Notes under the pieces: model-generated
What the model was told of the DNA's origin: nothing
What the model saw: the letters and a program-made list of their open reading frames with translations, nothing else
The model's database searches: none
Program-made: the position numbers and the translations under genes
Shown here: positions 18,120 to 28,012 of the stretch, piece after piece
How the letters are laid out: every line of letters begins with the position of its first letter
Position numbering within the stretch: position 1 is the stretch's first letter
Source of the DNA: Rhodococcus sp. SMB37
GTDB taxonomy: Bacteria; Actinomycetota; Actinomycetes; Mycobacteriales; Mycobacteriaceae
Reading direction: 5' to 3'
Length of the DNA stretch: 64,000 bases
Assembly (NCBI RefSeq): GCF_004345605.1
Contig: NZ_SLVY01000006.1
Location: 288,216-352,215 of the forward strand

Positions 18120-18839
18120 CTATAAGCGAATTCGCCTGTGCCATCTGCGTAGATCCGCATCGTCGGCGCCGTGGTTCCGGAGCCACCCTTTCGGTCCGCC
18201 CGGTGCGGTGGTGATCCGTTCGACGACCGCGGTAATCGCCGGTTCCGGCGTCTCGAGCCAATGGTCGTCGAGGAGTGGCCGGGCCGGCTGCGCTGTCCGG
18301 ATGGAAGCCCACCGTTGTCGTAACGCGGGCATGTTCGAGGCGGTGGCGAGGTAGTCCGCGATCACTGCTTCGGGACGAACGTCGGCGGCGAGCAGTAGTG
18401 CGGCGATTGCTACGCCGGTGCGATCTTTTCCTACGGCGCAGTGGACGAGTACGGGCCCGTCCGCCTGCGCGACCAGTGAGACGAGCGCGGCGATGCGCGT
18501 GGCCCCGGAGTCGAGGATGAGATCGTAGAGCGCGGGTAGGTTTCCCGGCGGGGTAACCCCTGGCGCGGCGGCGTCGTGTAACGGATGGTGATGCACCGTG
18601 GTCCTGTCCGGCCAGTCACATCGGGACCGCTGCACCTCACGGTTCGAGCGTAGGTCGATGACGACACTCGGCGGCCAGGATGAAACGTGTTCCGGTACGG
18701 GGTCGTCCGTTCGGGGAGCGTCGCTTCGGTACAGCACTCCGGGACGAGTTGCGCCGCCGTCCTGCATTGGTAGCCCGGCTACGTCGCGCAGATTGGCGAG
18801 GCCGGGGATGGTGTGTGCGGCGGTCCCGGATTCGATCAC
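18120..18839 (-). CDS. Tyrosine phosphatase-like protein (Y_phosphatase3/PtpB type)
   Basis: GTG 18839 after AAGGAAG gives 239 aa; a longer GTG start at 18881 is possible. The N-terminus has IPGLANLRDVAGLP and RPGVLYRSDAP. The P-loop LVHCAVGKDRTG is the CX5R-T signature of the MptpB-like phosphatases, which act on phosphotyrosine or phosphoinositides. Finding one inside a catabolic island, under the same operator as the enzymes and upstream of a ferredoxin, is unusual. It may dephosphorylate a metabolite or a protein. Confidence 0.8.
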   Translation of the reverse strand: MIESGTAAHTIPGLANLRDVAGLPMQDGGATRPGVLYRSDAPRTDDPVPEHVSSWPPSVVIDLRSNREVQRSRCDWPDRTTVHHHPLHDAAAPGVTPPGNLPALYDLILDSGATRIAALVSLVAQADGPVLVHCAVGKDRTGVAIAALLLAADVRPEAVIADYLATASNMPALRQRWASIRTAQPARPLLDDHWLETPEPAITAVVERITTAPGGPKGWLRNHGADDADLRRWHRRIRL

Positions 18840-19196
18840 ATCGGCTTCCTTCTGTGGGTCTCGGTGGGCCCGGACGCCCACAGTCGGTGGTCGCTAGGCT
18901 CGGCGCCCAGTCTAAGTGACGCAAACGTCAGAACCAAGGATTCGGCGGTGCCTGATGAGAGTCGGGCATCGAGTGGTCCTCCACTGCCGGACGTCGGGTG
19001 GATCAGTAACCCAGTTGACCCCAATGAGTAATCGCATTACCGTCTCGGTCGGTGGTGATCTGATTCACAGTTGGCTTCCGTCGGTGGCGCCGCGGCGCTC
19101 GAACCCGCATCCCGTCGATCCGTAGGCCGTGCACCGGCCGATGACGAAACTGCACTTCCTCGAAGAGAAGTGTCTTTCTACGAAAGGTGTCCCATC
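18840..19196. other. Divergent gap with promoter and operator
   Basis: No gene is seen in this 357-base gap between the phosphatase (-) and crotonase (+). It holds the leftward promoter at 18909-18937 and a GAAAGG ribosome site just before 19197. Nothing else could be assigned. Confidence 0.5.
18909..18937 (-). promoter_or_regulatory. Leftward promoter with TGAC-N6-GTCA operator
   Basis: Read leftward: -35 TTGGTT (18932-18937), 17-base spacer, -10 TAGACT (18909-18914). The spacer contains the perfect palindrome TGAC-GCAAAC-GTCA (18917-18930 on plus), so a bound repressor would block polymerase. It probably drives the phosphatase and ferredoxin genes. Confidence 0.65.
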
Positions 19197-20060
19197 ATGG
19201 CAAGCCGGCACGGATTCGTGGACGCGGGCACCGGTGAGCGACAGTCGCCGTCTCGGTCCGACGGGGATGTTCCGACGCTCGACGTGCAGGTGGTGGGCTC
19301 GGTGGCGACGGTGACGTTCGACCGCCCCGCGGCGCGCAACGGGGTGACACCCAGCATGGTCAACGAGATGTACGAGGTTCTCGGGGCCTTGAGCGTCGAC
19401 GCCACGATCTCGGTGGTGGTCCTGACCGGTGCAGGTGCAACATTCTGCCCCGGCGCCGACCTCAACCGCGGTCCCACTAAAGAACCGGAGTCCCTACCGG
19501 ACATCACCGCCTACCAATCGTCGACGTTGCTGCACGAGATGCCCCAGGTGACGGTGGCCGCGATCAACGGGGCGTGCGCGGGTGCAGGTCTCGCCTGGGC
19601 CGCGGCATGCGACCTGCGCGTCGCGGCCTCGGATGCGCGTTTCTCGACAGCCTTCCTGAACGTGGGACTGCCGGGCGAACTCGGTGCGCCGTGGACCCTC
19701 TCCCGGGCACTCGGCAGCGCCCGCGCAAGAGATCTGTGCTTCCTTCCCGCCAAGTTCGATGCCACCGAAGCCCTGCGCACGGGATTCGTCTCGCGCGTCT
19801 TTCCCAGCGCGACCTTCCGCGAGGAGGCGGCCGCGATGACGGCCGAATTGGGAGCACACGATGTTGGTGTGCTCCGGACGATGAAGCAGAACTTCCTCGA
19901 CACCGAGCGGCTCCCGCTCGACGAGTACATCGACCTCGAAGCGCGACGGCAGCTCGAGTCGTTCACCGGAGATGCGCGGATCGCGACCTTGCAACGCTTC
20001 GCGCAGCAGCGAAATCGTTTGATCAGAAACAACTCCGAAGCGAAGCGAGGCGAGGAATGA
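19197..20060 (+). CDS. Crotonase-family (enoyl-CoA hydratase/isomerase-like) protein
   Basis: A 287-aa protein starting at ATG 19197. The crotonase oxyanion pieces are visible (GAGATFCPGADLNRG; AAINGACAGAGLAWAAACDL). By alignment with rat enoyl-CoA hydratase, the two catalytic glutamates appear to be replaced (Ala in CAGAGLAW and Phe in FSTAFLNVG), with a Glu nearby in LPGELG. It may be an isomerase, a hydrolase or a ring-modifying crotonase rather than a simple hydratase. It is the first gene of the operon to 25021, with ATGA overlaps downstream. Confidence 0.8.
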   Translation: MASRHGFVDAGTGERQSPSRSDGDVPTLDVQVVGSVATVTFDRPAARNGVTPSMVNEMYEVLGALSVDATISVVVLTGAGATFCPGADLNRGPTKEPESLPDITAYQSSTLLHEMPQVTVAAINGACAGAGLAWAAACDLRVAASDARFSTAFLNVGLPGELGAPWTLSRALGSARARDLCFLPAKFDATEALRTGFVSRVFPSATFREEAAAMTAELGAHDVGVLRTMKQNFLDTERLPLDEYIDLEARRQLESFTGDARIATLQRFAQQRNRLIRNNSEAKRGEE

Positions 20061-22354
20061 CCAGCACTGCCGAATCGCACGGGAACGACGACGAGTGTCC
20101 GTTGAACGGGATCCGCGTCCTGGAGGTGTCGACGACGCAGGCCGCACGCATTGCCGGACAGCTCCTCGCCGACCTCGGGGCCGATGTCGTGCGCGCAGTG
20201 GATGCCCCGCCGGACCAGGCCTTCCCGTCGGAGCCCGCTGAAGTGTGGTGGGACCGAGGAAAACGACTCGTGACCTGGGGGTCCGACGAGATCCGGAATG
20301 CGATCCGGGAAGCCGACGTTCTGTTCGTCGACCACACGCCGGCCGGACTCGCGGCAGCACAACTGCGCGCGGACGATGTCCAGGCTCGGAGTCCCGGACT
20401 GACGCACGTGTGGATGCCTCCGTATGCGGCGTCGGGCAGGTGGGCGGAACTCGACGAGGACCCCTTGCTGCTGGATGCCGTCGGCGGTGTCGCAGGCCGG
20501 TATCCCTGTGTCGAGGATCGGCCGGTGGCGCCTGTCGTCGCAACCACCACGCTCCTTCACGGTGCGCTCGGGGCTGGGTCCGCTGTAGCCGGATTGGTAG
20601 GCCGCAACGGAACCGGAGCGGGGTACACCGCAGTCGTCAGTGGTGTGCACGCAGCGGCAACACAGATGGCGACGATGATGATCGAGGGAGTCGACGAGCC
20701 TGTTTTCAGCCCGGGCCGCTCTGTGCGATCGCTGCCTTTCTGGCGCATGTACCAGGCATCGGACGGGCAATGGTTCTTCCTTGCCACGCTGACCCCGGAT
20801 CTGTTCTTCCGGGCTCTCGACGCGCTCGATCGGATGGACATCCTGGTGCTTCCGGAGGTGGGCGGAGAGTTCACGAACCTGATGGTCGTCGGCAGTCCCG
20901 GAGTGCGAGCGGTCGAACACGAACTCGAGTCGCTGTTCGCGACGGAGCCCTGCAGTCACTGGATCGGTATCTTCGCCGCAGCAGACGTGCCGTGCGCACC
21001 GGTGCGCACGAGGGCCGAGTGGGCGGTCGGTGACATCGTTGCTGCCAACCACGGCATGACCACGATCGAACACGACGTGCTGGGCGAAGTGAACATGCCC
21101 GACGTGCCGATCGCATTCTCCCGCAGCCGGGTGCGGGCTCCGCGCGCCGCGGTGGTGGAGAAGACGCGGGCACCGGAGGTGTGGCCGCGTCGGAACAGGA
21201 CCACGGACGCGGTCGCTCCGTCGGTGCGGCGCCCCCTCGCCGGTATCCGGGTGATCGACGCCGCTACGTTCCTCGCGGCTCCACTGGTCGCATCGCTGCT
21301 CGCGGATCACGGCGCGGAGGTGATCAAGGTCGAACCGCGGAACGGAGATCCCTACCGGGCCTTCACTCTGTCGTTCATCGCTGCGAATCAACGCAAACGT
21401 GGCGTGGCGCTGGATCTGGGTACCGAGCCGGGACGCGGCGCGCTGCTGGATCTCGTTCGCAGAGCGGATGTCCTGGTCGAGAATCTGCGCCCGGGCCGTC
21501 TGCACAAGCTCGGTGTCGGCCCGGAGGTTCTGCGGTGTGAGCGCCCCGAGTTGGTGCAGTGCACGGTGTCCGCCTACGGTCGCGCCGGCGATTACGCGAC
21601 AGCGCCGGGATTCGACCCGGTGTTCCAGTCGCTGAGCGGCATGGCGGCCGCGCAAGGCGGTGACGCCCAACCTCTCGCGGCCCCGATGCCCGCGCACGAC
21701 ACCTGCACGGGCGCCCTCGGGGCCCTCGGTGTACTTGCGGCCCTGTACCAGCGTGGCACTACCGGCGTCGGACAACAGGTGTGGGCGTCGCTCGCGAGCA
21801 CGTCGATATTTCTCCAAGGCAGCGAACTGACGGCGTATGCGGGCCGCCCCGAACCGCAGCGCGGTGGTGTGGACTATCCGGGTCCCGCGGAGGGCCACCG
21901 GTTCTACGCCTGCGCCGACGGATGGATTGCCGTTGCTGCTGTCGGTGCCGCTCGGACGACCGCTCTTCTCCGGGCATTCGGGATCGGTGACCTCACCGAA
22001 GTCGAATCGACGCTTGCGACGCGCACGGTCGACGACGCGCTCGGCCTCCTGGCGGGCCACGGCGTCCCGGCGTGTCGTGCCGTCGAGCAGCAGGGTGCGC
22101 TCGAGGACCCGTTCCTCCGGGAGAATCGGTTCTCGCACGTCGTCACCGATCCGCAATTCGGAAGGTTGCGCATGGTCCGCGCTTTCGTGGAGTGGGCAGA
22201 GGGTGACGACGACATTCCGGGACGGTCTTTCACGGTCGGTGAGGACACCCGGGAGGTGCTCGACGAACTGGGATACCCGGACGATCGGATCGACGAGGTT
22301 TCGGGAGGCCGTCGAACGGTGCAGGAACAGGAGAGTCGTGGTCGTACCTCCTGA
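20057..22354 (+). CDS. Tandem-fused family III CoA transferase
   Basis: A 765-aa protein containing two full CaiB-like units: residues about 10-385 ([20 protein letters not shown]) and about 390-760 ([20 protein letters not shown]). Each has a LGADVV or HGAEVIKVE nucleotide turn. The second unit keeps the nucleophile Asp548 ([10 protein letters not shown]); at the same place the first unit reads [11 protein letters not shown], with no Asp. Normal family members are interlocked dimers of 400-residue chains. Here the dimer seems to be built into one chain with probably one active site. A second fused gene is at 55626. Confidence 0.85.
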   Translation: MTSTAESHGNDDECPLNGIRVLEVSTTQAARIAGQLLADLGADVVRAVDAPPDQAFPSEPAEVWWDRGKRLVTWGSDEIRNAIREADVLFVDHTPAGLAAAQLRADDVQARSPGLTHVWMPPYAASGRWAELDEDPLLLDAVGGVAGRYPCVEDRPVAPVVATTTLLHGALGAGSAVAGLVGRNGTGAGYTAVVSGVHAAATQMATMMIEGVDEPVFSPGRSVRSLPFWRMYQASDGQWFFLATLTPDLFFRALDALDRMDILVLPEVGGEFTNLMVVGSPGVRAVEHELESLFATEPCSHWIGIFAAADVPCAPVRTRAEWAVGDIVAANHGMTTIEHDVLGEVNMPDVPIAFSRSRVRAPRAAVVEKTRAPEVWPRRNRTTDAVAPSVRRPLAGIRVIDAATFLAAPLVASLLADHGAEVIKVEPRNGDPYRAFTLSFIAANQRKRGVALDLGTEPGRGALLDLVRRADVLVENLRPGRLHKLGVGPEVLRCERPELVQCTVSAYGRAGDYATAPGFDPVFQSLSGMAAAQGGDAQPLAAPMPAHDTCTGALGALGVLAALYQRGTTGVGQQVWASLASTSIFLQGSELTAYAGRPEPQRGGVDYPGPAEGHRFYACADGWIAVAAVGAARTTALLRAFGIGDLTEVESTLATRTVDDALGLLAGHGVPACRAVEQQGALEDPFLRENRFSHVVTDPQFGRLRMVRAFVEWAEGDDDIPGRSFTVGEDTREVLDELGYPDDRIDEVSGGRRTVQEQESRGRTS

Positions 22355-23492
22355 GGTGACCGAAAGCGGGCCGCTGGCGGGTGTTCGTGTCGTCGAGCTG
22401 GCAGGAATCGGGCCGGGGCCGCACGCAGCGATGATGCTGGCGGATCTCGGTGCCGAGGTCGCGTGTGTTCGGCGCCCCGACTACAACTTCGGCCCTGTCG
22501 GTCCCCGGAATGCGCAGTTCCGCGGCAGAATTCTGGTTCAGGCCGATCTCAAGGACCCCGACGGCAAGCAATCGATTCTCGCGCTGATCGACCGTGCCGA
22601 CATCCTGATCGAGGGGTTTCGGCCCGGTGTGGCCGAACGGCTCGGAGTCGGCCCCGACGATGTCCTGTCACGCAACCCGGGGATGATCTACGGCCGGATG
22701 ACCGGATGGGGACAAGACGGCCCGATGAGCCGCCGAGCGGGACATGACATCAACTACATCGCGCTCACCGGACTCCTCCACGCTGTCGGACGTGCCGGCG
22801 AACGTCCTCTGCCGCCGCTCAACCTGCTGGGCGATTTCGGTGGCGGATCCATGTTTCTGATCGTGGGTATCCTTGCAGCACTACATGAACGGGCCACGTC
22901 CGGTCTGGGTCAGGTGATCGACGCGGCAATGGTCGACGGCGCTCCGATGCTGGGCCATCTGCTGTGGGCGTTACATTCGGCGGGGCAGTGGTCCCACGAA
23001 CGCGGTACGAATCTGCTCGACGGTGGTGCGCCGTTCTACGACACGTACGAGTGTGCCGACGGGAAGTACGTTGCCGTCGGTGCGCTCGAAGCGGAGTTCT
23101 ACCACCAGATGGTCACGGGCCTCGGGTTGCCGGCGGAGTCGCTCCCGCAACAGCACGACAGGTCGCGGTGGGCAGAGCTGCGCACTGTGTTCGAGGAGAG
23201 GTTCGCGACGAAGACACGCGACGAATGGACCGCCGTTTTCGACGGAACCGACGCATGCGTTACTCCGGTCCTCGACTTCGCCGAGGCACCCGAACATCCA
23301 CATATGTTGAGTCGCAGAGTGTTCCATGAACTCGACGGTCTCGTTCAGCCGGCACCGGCGCCGCGGTTCTCCCGCACGCCGGCGGAGCTCCCGGCTCCGC
23401 CTCCGACGCAGGCGACCACCGCATCCGAACTATGGACGAACCGATCGTCGGTGACGGCGAGCCCCGGACGTGATCAGAGGAGTGTCGAATGA
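22338..23492 (+). CDS. Alpha-methylacyl-CoA racemase-like family III enzyme
   Basis: GTG 22338 with AGGAG just before gives 384 aa and overlaps the previous gene by 17 bases; GTG 22356 is an alternative. It carries GHDINYI (His136) and GDFGGGSM (Asp166), the catalytic pair of MCR/AMACR. It resembles the product at 2884 along its length, so the island holds two racemase copies, each next to other CoA transferases. It suggests that 2-methyl or 2-aryl branched acyl-CoA epimers must be interconverted twice, or that two substrates are handled. Confidence 0.82.
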   Translation: MVVPPEVTESGPLAGVRVVELAGIGPGPHAAMMLADLGAEVACVRRPDYNFGPVGPRNAQFRGRILVQADLKDPDGKQSILALIDRADILIEGFRPGVAERLGVGPDDVLSRNPGMIYGRMTGWGQDGPMSRRAGHDINYIALTGLLHAVGRAGERPLPPLNLLGDFGGGSMFLIVGILAALHERATSGLGQVIDAAMVDGAPMLGHLLWALHSAGQWSHERGTNLLDGGAPFYDTYECADGKYVAVGALEAEFYHQMVTGLGLPAESLPQQHDRSRWAELRTVFEERFATKTRDEWTAVFDGTDACVTPVLDFAEAPEHPHMLSRRVFHELDGLVQPAPAPRFSRTPAELPAPPPTQATTASELWTNRSSVTASPGRDQRSVE

Positions 23493-25021
23493 GGCGAACA
23501 GCCCGACTGGGTGTGGCGATATCGGTAGCGGCCCTGGTGCTTGCGGGGTGTGGGGGTAGCGATGGAGATTCCGATGCGGCAGAACGCCTGCGCATCGCCT
23601 CGATTCTCGCGCCGACCACGTTCGATCCGCATCTCGCGCGTAGTCCGCTCGCGATGGAGCCGTATATCTTCCCGATCTACGACCAGTTGATTCGGGTGGA
23701 CAAGACGGATGGCGCGACGACGTTGCAGCCGATGGTCGCCGAGAGCTGGTCGTACAGCCCGGACATGCGGTCCATCACGTTCGATCTTCGCGACGACGTG
23801 ACGTTCCACGACGGTACTCCGGTGACCTCCGCGGCGGTCAAAGCGAGCATCGAACGCGCGAGGAGGATTCCTGGATCGACCGTGACGGAGTACTTCTCCT
23901 TTGTTGACGGTATCGAGACGCCGGACGATCGGACTGTCGTTGTCGCATTGAACGCGCCGCGTGCCGACGCGATCTTCGCATTCGCGACCACACCGGCGAG
24001 CATCATCAACCCGGCGTTGATGAACCAGGACTTGAGTCAGCTCGATGCCGGGTCGGGGCCGTACCGGCTCGTATCGGTCCGGCCGAACGATCGTGCAGAG
24101 TACGAGAAGAACGCCGAGTACTGGGACACGGAGCTGTCGGCGTTCGACACGCTCGAGATTCTCGGTATCCCGGATGACAACGCCCGCTTCAACGCGCAGC
24201 GCAGCGGTCAGGTCGAGGCGTCCATGGTCCGGCTGCCACAGCTTCGCGATGCTCGGGCCCTCGTCGATTCCGGGGGGTACGAGCTCACCGAGATCGATCG
24301 TGCGACGTGGTGGGCCATGTATCTGAACAGTACCCGCGGGCCGTTGGACAACCCCGATGTCCGTCGGGCGATGAACTACGCGATCGACCGGGACGCGATC
24401 AACGTGGGCTTGCTCGACAGCCGTTGCGCGCCGACCGGGCAGCCGCTCCAGGCAGGTATCGCCGGGCACGTGGACGATCCTTCTGTGGAGTACACGTACG
24501 ACCCCGCGAAAGCACGGCAACTCCTGGAGGCCGCGGGATACGCCGACGGATTCCGGCTGAAGGTCGTGACGGGGGGCAGCCTCGTACCTGTGACGGCTGC
24601 GATGCAGGATCAGCTCGCTCAGGTCGGTATCGAACTCGACGTTCAGGCCGCAGATCTGAACGACGCCCTGGCGCAGTGGCAAGGGGGGACCGCAGATGCG
24701 TTCTCCTATTCGCGAGGTGCCTCGTCCGATCCCGTCGTCACCTTGCGGGACAATTTCCTGACGTCACGATTCCAGGGGGAGCTACCCGATGGAGTGCGGG
24801 AAATCCTCGACCGGCTGGTGACGGAGCAGCACTCAGACGAGGAGCGCGTTGCGTTGCTGGAGGACGTCTCGCGCATGGTCTCGAGCGAGGCACTGGAGTT
24901 GTTCATCTGTGCCCCGCCGACTACGTATGTGCATACCGACTCGGTTGGTGGTTTCGACACGATGGGCGTCGTTACCCACGGCGGCCCTTTCAATGTGCGC
25001 GATCTGTATCCGCGTCCGTGA
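23489..25021 (+). CDS. Family 5 extracellular solute-binding lipoprotein
   Basis: A 510-aa protein with a lipoprotein signal peptide: RR near the start, a hydrophobic core, and the lipobox LAGC with Cys at about residue 23. The rest matches the SBP_bac_5 (DppA/OppA/NikA) fold ([41 protein letters not shown]). It would capture a substrate outside the membrane for an ABC importer. It overlaps the CoA-transferase gene by ATGA, yet no permease or ATPase gene is in the window. It may feed a transporter encoded elsewhere, or act as a binding or sensing protein for the island's substrate. Confidence 0.85.
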   Translation: MRRTARLGVAISVAALVLAGCGGSDGDSDAAERLRIASILAPTTFDPHLARSPLAMEPYIFPIYDQLIRVDKTDGATTLQPMVAESWSYSPDMRSITFDLRDDVTFHDGTPVTSAAVKASIERARRIPGSTVTEYFSFVDGIETPDDRTVVVALNAPRADAIFAFATTPASIINPALMNQDLSQLDAGSGPYRLVSVRPNDRAEYEKNAEYWDTELSAFDTLEILGIPDDNARFNAQRSGQVEASMVRLPQLRDARALVDSGGYELTEIDRATWWAMYLNSTRGPLDNPDVRRAMNYAIDRDAINVGLLDSRCAPTGQPLQAGIAGHVDDPSVEYTYDPAKARQLLEAAGYADGFRLKVVTGGSLVPVTAAMQDQLAQVGIELDVQAADLNDALAQWQGGTADAFSYSRGASSDPVVTLRDNFLTSRFQGELPDGVREILDRLVTEQHSDEERVALLEDVSRMVSSEALELFICAPPTTYVHTDSVGGFDTMGVVTHGGPFNVRDLYPRP

Positions 25022-25188
25022 GCGATGCCGGGGATCTGCGGGCGCCGGGGCGGGGCCGAGCTCCAGCGTGGCCCTGTTCATGACGCCAGCGTCAGAGAAG
25101 ATATGCTTCGACATTCGGGATCAACTGCGAACAGGGGGTGGAAGGCTCACGGGGTGGAAAGATTCGGTATCGACCTCTTGCCGAAAAG

Positions 25189-25202
25189 TGACATGACTGC
25201 CA
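25189..25202 (+). promoter_or_regulatory. Operator-like palindrome before aldehyde dehydrogenase
   Basis: TGAC-ATGACT-GCCA, with AAAAG before and GAATAA after, nearly identical in frame and flanks to the 9387 site. It lies in the 264-base gap, 84 bases before the ALDH start. Confidence 0.55.
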
Positions 25203-25285
25203 GAATAAATACTGACCATGGCAGGCGGTACAGCCGCACCACGTGGCTGCGGAGCGGATCCACGCTTCCGGTCGAGAGGAGTCCG

Positions 25286-26719
25286 ATGCGGACGTTCGAT
25301 GGAATCTACGTAGCCGGTGCGTGGCATCCTGGCCGGGGCGAACGTATCGAGGTGACCTCACCCGCGACAGGAGAGGTACTGGGATACGTCACCGAAGCCA
25401 CCCCGGAGGAGGTGGGGCAGGCGGTCGACGCTGCCAGGGCAGCGCTGCACGGTGACTGGGGGTCGTACAGCCCTGCGGACCGGGCCGCCGCACTCGGCCG
25501 GCTCGCAGACGCTCTCGAGGCCCGCAAAAACGAGTTCGCTGAACTTTTCTCGGCCGAGGTCGGAACACCCCGCCGCACGTCGTCGTTCGTCCATGTCCTG
25601 AGCACACTCGGCGCACTCCGAGCCTACGAGAAGATCGGCGCCGACTACCCGTTCGACGAGGTACGCCCGTCGATGGTGGGCGGCGAAGTCCGCGTGCGTG
25701 GGTTGCCGGTCGGGGTGGTCGGGGCAATCCTGCCTTGGAACGCCCCGGTGTTCACTGCGTGCCTCAAGCTTGCTCCTGCGCTTGCCGCCGGGTGCACGAT
25801 GGTGCTCAAGCCCTCCCCTGATGCACCGTTGGCAGTTTCGCTCTTCGCCGAGGTCATCGAGCAGGCAGGGTTTCCGCCGGGCGTCGTCAACATCGTGTCG
25901 GGCCACGCTGCGACCGGTGAAGCGCTGGTGACTCATCCCGGAGTGGACAAGATCAGCTTTACCGGTTCGACCGCGGTCGGTGCCCGTATCGGGGCGTTGT
26001 GCGCAGCCGACATCCGACGGTGCAGTCTCGAGCTCGGTGGCAAATCGGCAGCGATTCTCCTCGACGATGTCGTACTCGACGACAAGACGATCGGCGGTCT
26101 TGTCGGTGGCGTGATGGGCAACAACGGACAGGTTTGTGTGTCCCGCAGCCGGATCCTGGCGCCCCGGTCCCGCTATGACGAAGTCGTGGCGGCAGTCGGC
26201 GACGCCGTCGGCGCCCTGGTGGTGGGAGACCCGTCGGACCGAACCACGGACGTGGGGCCGGTCATCAATGCCGCCGCCCGCGATCGCGTGGAACGCTATG
26301 TCGCGCAGGCGGTGGACGACGGGGCGCGTGTCATCGTCGGCGGTGCACGGCCTGAGGGCTTCAACACGGGATGGTACGTCGCCCCGACAGTTCTCGCGAA
26401 CGTCGAGAACAGCATGCCCGTCGCCCGCGACGAGCTTTTCGGCCCTGTCGTCGTGATCATTCCCTACGAGGATGACGACGACGCGGTCGCTCTGGCCAAC
26501 GACTCGGAATACGGGCTGGCAGGTGGCGTCTGGTCGCCCGACACGGAACGTGCGAATCGCATCGCGGCGCAACTTCGTGTCGGCGCGGTATCGATCAACT
26601 CGGCCCCGGCCCTGGACTCCGGCGCACCATTCGGAGGATTCAAGAAATCCGGCCTCGGTCGGGAAGGCGGGCCGGAAGGGCTGGCCGAGTATCTCGAGTT
26701 CCAGTCGATCATCAGCTGA
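25286..26719 (+). CDS. NAD(P)-dependent aldehyde dehydrogenase
   Basis: A 477-aa ALDH with ATG 25286 after GAGAGGA. The catalytic Cys284 (GQVCVSRSR) and general-base Glu249 (LELGGKSA) are in place, as is the NAD-binding FTGSTAVG. It oxidises an aldehyde to the acid. It has its own operator and lies 71 bases ahead of the alcohol dehydrogenase, a natural two-step pair alcohol to aldehyde to acid. The acid could then be activated by the ligases or CoA transferases (inference). Confidence 0.88.
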   Translation: MRTFDGIYVAGAWHPGRGERIEVTSPATGEVLGYVTEATPEEVGQAVDAARAALHGDWGSYSPADRAAALGRLADALEARKNEFAELFSAEVGTPRRTSSFVHVLSTLGALRAYEKIGADYPFDEVRPSMVGGEVRVRGLPVGVVGAILPWNAPVFTACLKLAPALAAGCTMVLKPSPDAPLAVSLFAEVIEQAGFPPGVVNIVSGHAATGEALVTHPGVDKISFTGSTAVGARIGALCAADIRRCSLELGGKSAAILLDDVVLDDKTIGGLVGGVMGNNGQVCVSRSRILAPRSRYDEVVAAVGDAVGALVVGDPSDRTTDVGPVINAAARDRVERYVAQAVDDGARVIVGGARPEGFNTGWYVAPTVLANVENSMPVARDELFGPVVVIIPYEDDDDAVALANDSEYGLAGGVWSPDTERANRIAAQLRVGAVSINSAPALDSGAPFGGFKKSGLGREGGPEGLAEYLEFQSIIS

Positions 26720-26790
26720 CCTCGATCAGCAGCTCAACGTGAACAAAAATCGACCGGTGCAGCGGCGCCGACATGCATGGAAGGATTCAC

Positions 26791-27924
26791 ATGGAGACTC
26801 AGGCTGCGATCCTCTGGGAGCGCAACGCGCCGTGGTCCGTGGAGACGGTAGAGCTCGACCCTCCGAAAACCGGGGAAGTGCTGGTCGAGCTGCACGCGTC
26901 GGGGATGTGCCATACGGAGGAGCACATCCTGGTGGGGGATATGCCCTTCCAGATCCCGTTCGTCGGTGGACACGAAGGCGCGGGTGTGGTGAAGGCGGTC
27001 GGCGAACACGTGTCCTGGCTGCAGCCCGGCGACCATGTCGTCTTCAGCTTCGTTCCTGCCTGCGGCCGCTGTCCGTCGTGTTCGACGGGGCACCAGAACC
27101 TGTGTGATCTCGGGGCGCTGATCGGTCGCGGCCGGCAGATCCTCGACGGCGGCAGCCGGCACCATGCGCGGGGACAGGACCTGTCGATCTCGTCCGCTCT
27201 CGGAACGTTTGCGCACCACACCGTGGTCAACGAGGCCAGCTGCGTCAAGATCGAACCCCACCATGCTCTCGACCGGGCCTGCCTTCTCGGATGCGGATTC
27301 GTGACGGGGTGGGGCGCGGCCGTCTACGCCGCAGAGGTCGAGCCGGGTCACAACGTGGTCGTTGCGGGCCTCGGAGGCATCGGTGCGGCAGCGCTGCAGG
27401 GAGCGAAACTGTCCGGTGCGCGAACCATCACGGTGATCGACCCGAGTGAGTTCAAGCGCGAGAAGGCGCTCGAGCTGGGCGCCACCCACGTCGCCGCCTC
27501 CTGGGAGGAGGCAGCGGAAGTCGTGAAGGAAGCCACCTGGAACCGGGGTGCCGACCGGTTCATCTGTGCCATGGGCGTCGGTGAGGGGAAACTCATCTCC
27601 CAGGCGCTGAGGATGGTTGCGAAGCGGGGCTGGCTCGTGGTGGCCAACATGCACCGTCTCGTCGAAAAAGAGGTGGCCATCAGCATGATGGATCTGGCTC
27701 TGATGGAGAAGCGAATCGTCGGAACCCTCTACGGGTCGGGCAACCCGCGTGCCGATATTCCGAAGATGCTGGAACTGTGGAGCTCGGGGTCGGTCGACCT
27801 CGATGCGATGGTGACGCGGACGTATCCTTTGGAAAAGATCAACGACGGATTCGAAGACATGCGCGCGGCACGAAACATCCGTGGAGTACTTCGATACCCC
27901 GCGGCCGAAGCGGCCGACGCCTGA
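26791..27924 (+). CDS. NDMA-type nicotinoprotein alcohol dehydrogenase
   Basis: ATG 26791 follows AAGGA with ideal spacing, giving 377 aa; an ATG six codons earlier lacks this. It is a zinc medium-chain dehydrogenase: catalytic-zinc region SGMCHTEEH and GGHEGAG, four structural-zinc cysteines in CGRCPSCSTGHQNLC, and Rossmann loop GLGGIG. The sequence, including LEKINDGFEDMRAARNIRGV, follows the NDMA-dependent alcohol dehydrogenases, which bind NAD tightly and, in mycofactocin-bearing actinobacteria, pass electrons to that cofactor. No mycofactocin genes are in the window. Confidence 0.85.
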   Translation: METQAAILWERNAPWSVETVELDPPKTGEVLVELHASGMCHTEEHILVGDMPFQIPFVGGHEGAGVVKAVGEHVSWLQPGDHVVFSFVPACGRCPSCSTGHQNLCDLGALIGRGRQILDGGSRHHARGQDLSISSALGTFAHHTVVNEASCVKIEPHHALDRACLLGCGFVTGWGAAVYAAEVEPGHNVVVAGLGGIGAAALQGAKLSGARTITVIDPSEFKREKALELGATHVAASWEEAAEVVKEATWNRGADRFICAMGVGEGKLISQALRMVAKRGWLVVANMHRLVEKEVAISMMDLALMEKRIVGTLYGSGNPRADIPKMLELWSSGSVDLDAMVTRTYPLEKINDGFEDMRAARNIRGVLRYPAAEAADA

Positions 27925-27947
27925 CCCGACCGAGTTCCCGAACGCAG

Positions 27948-27980
27948 CTGCCCCTGCCGGTCGACGACCGGCAGGGGCAG
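27948..27980. terminator. Bidirectional terminator hairpin
   Basis: CTGCCCCTGCCGG (from 27948) pairs with CCGGCAGGGGCAG (to 27980) around a 7-base TCGACGA loop. It sits between the converging alcohol dehydrogenase and ligase genes and can serve both. Confidence 0.8.
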
Positions 27981-28012
27981 CGTGACGTAGAGGCCTTCGT
28001 GTCGAACTCCGG

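Noticed and set aside
19511..22156. Minus-strand open frame of 881 codons
   Set aside because: It is antisense to the crotonase and fused CoA-transferase genes, Arg/His-rich and without any recognisable domain; a high-GC shadow.
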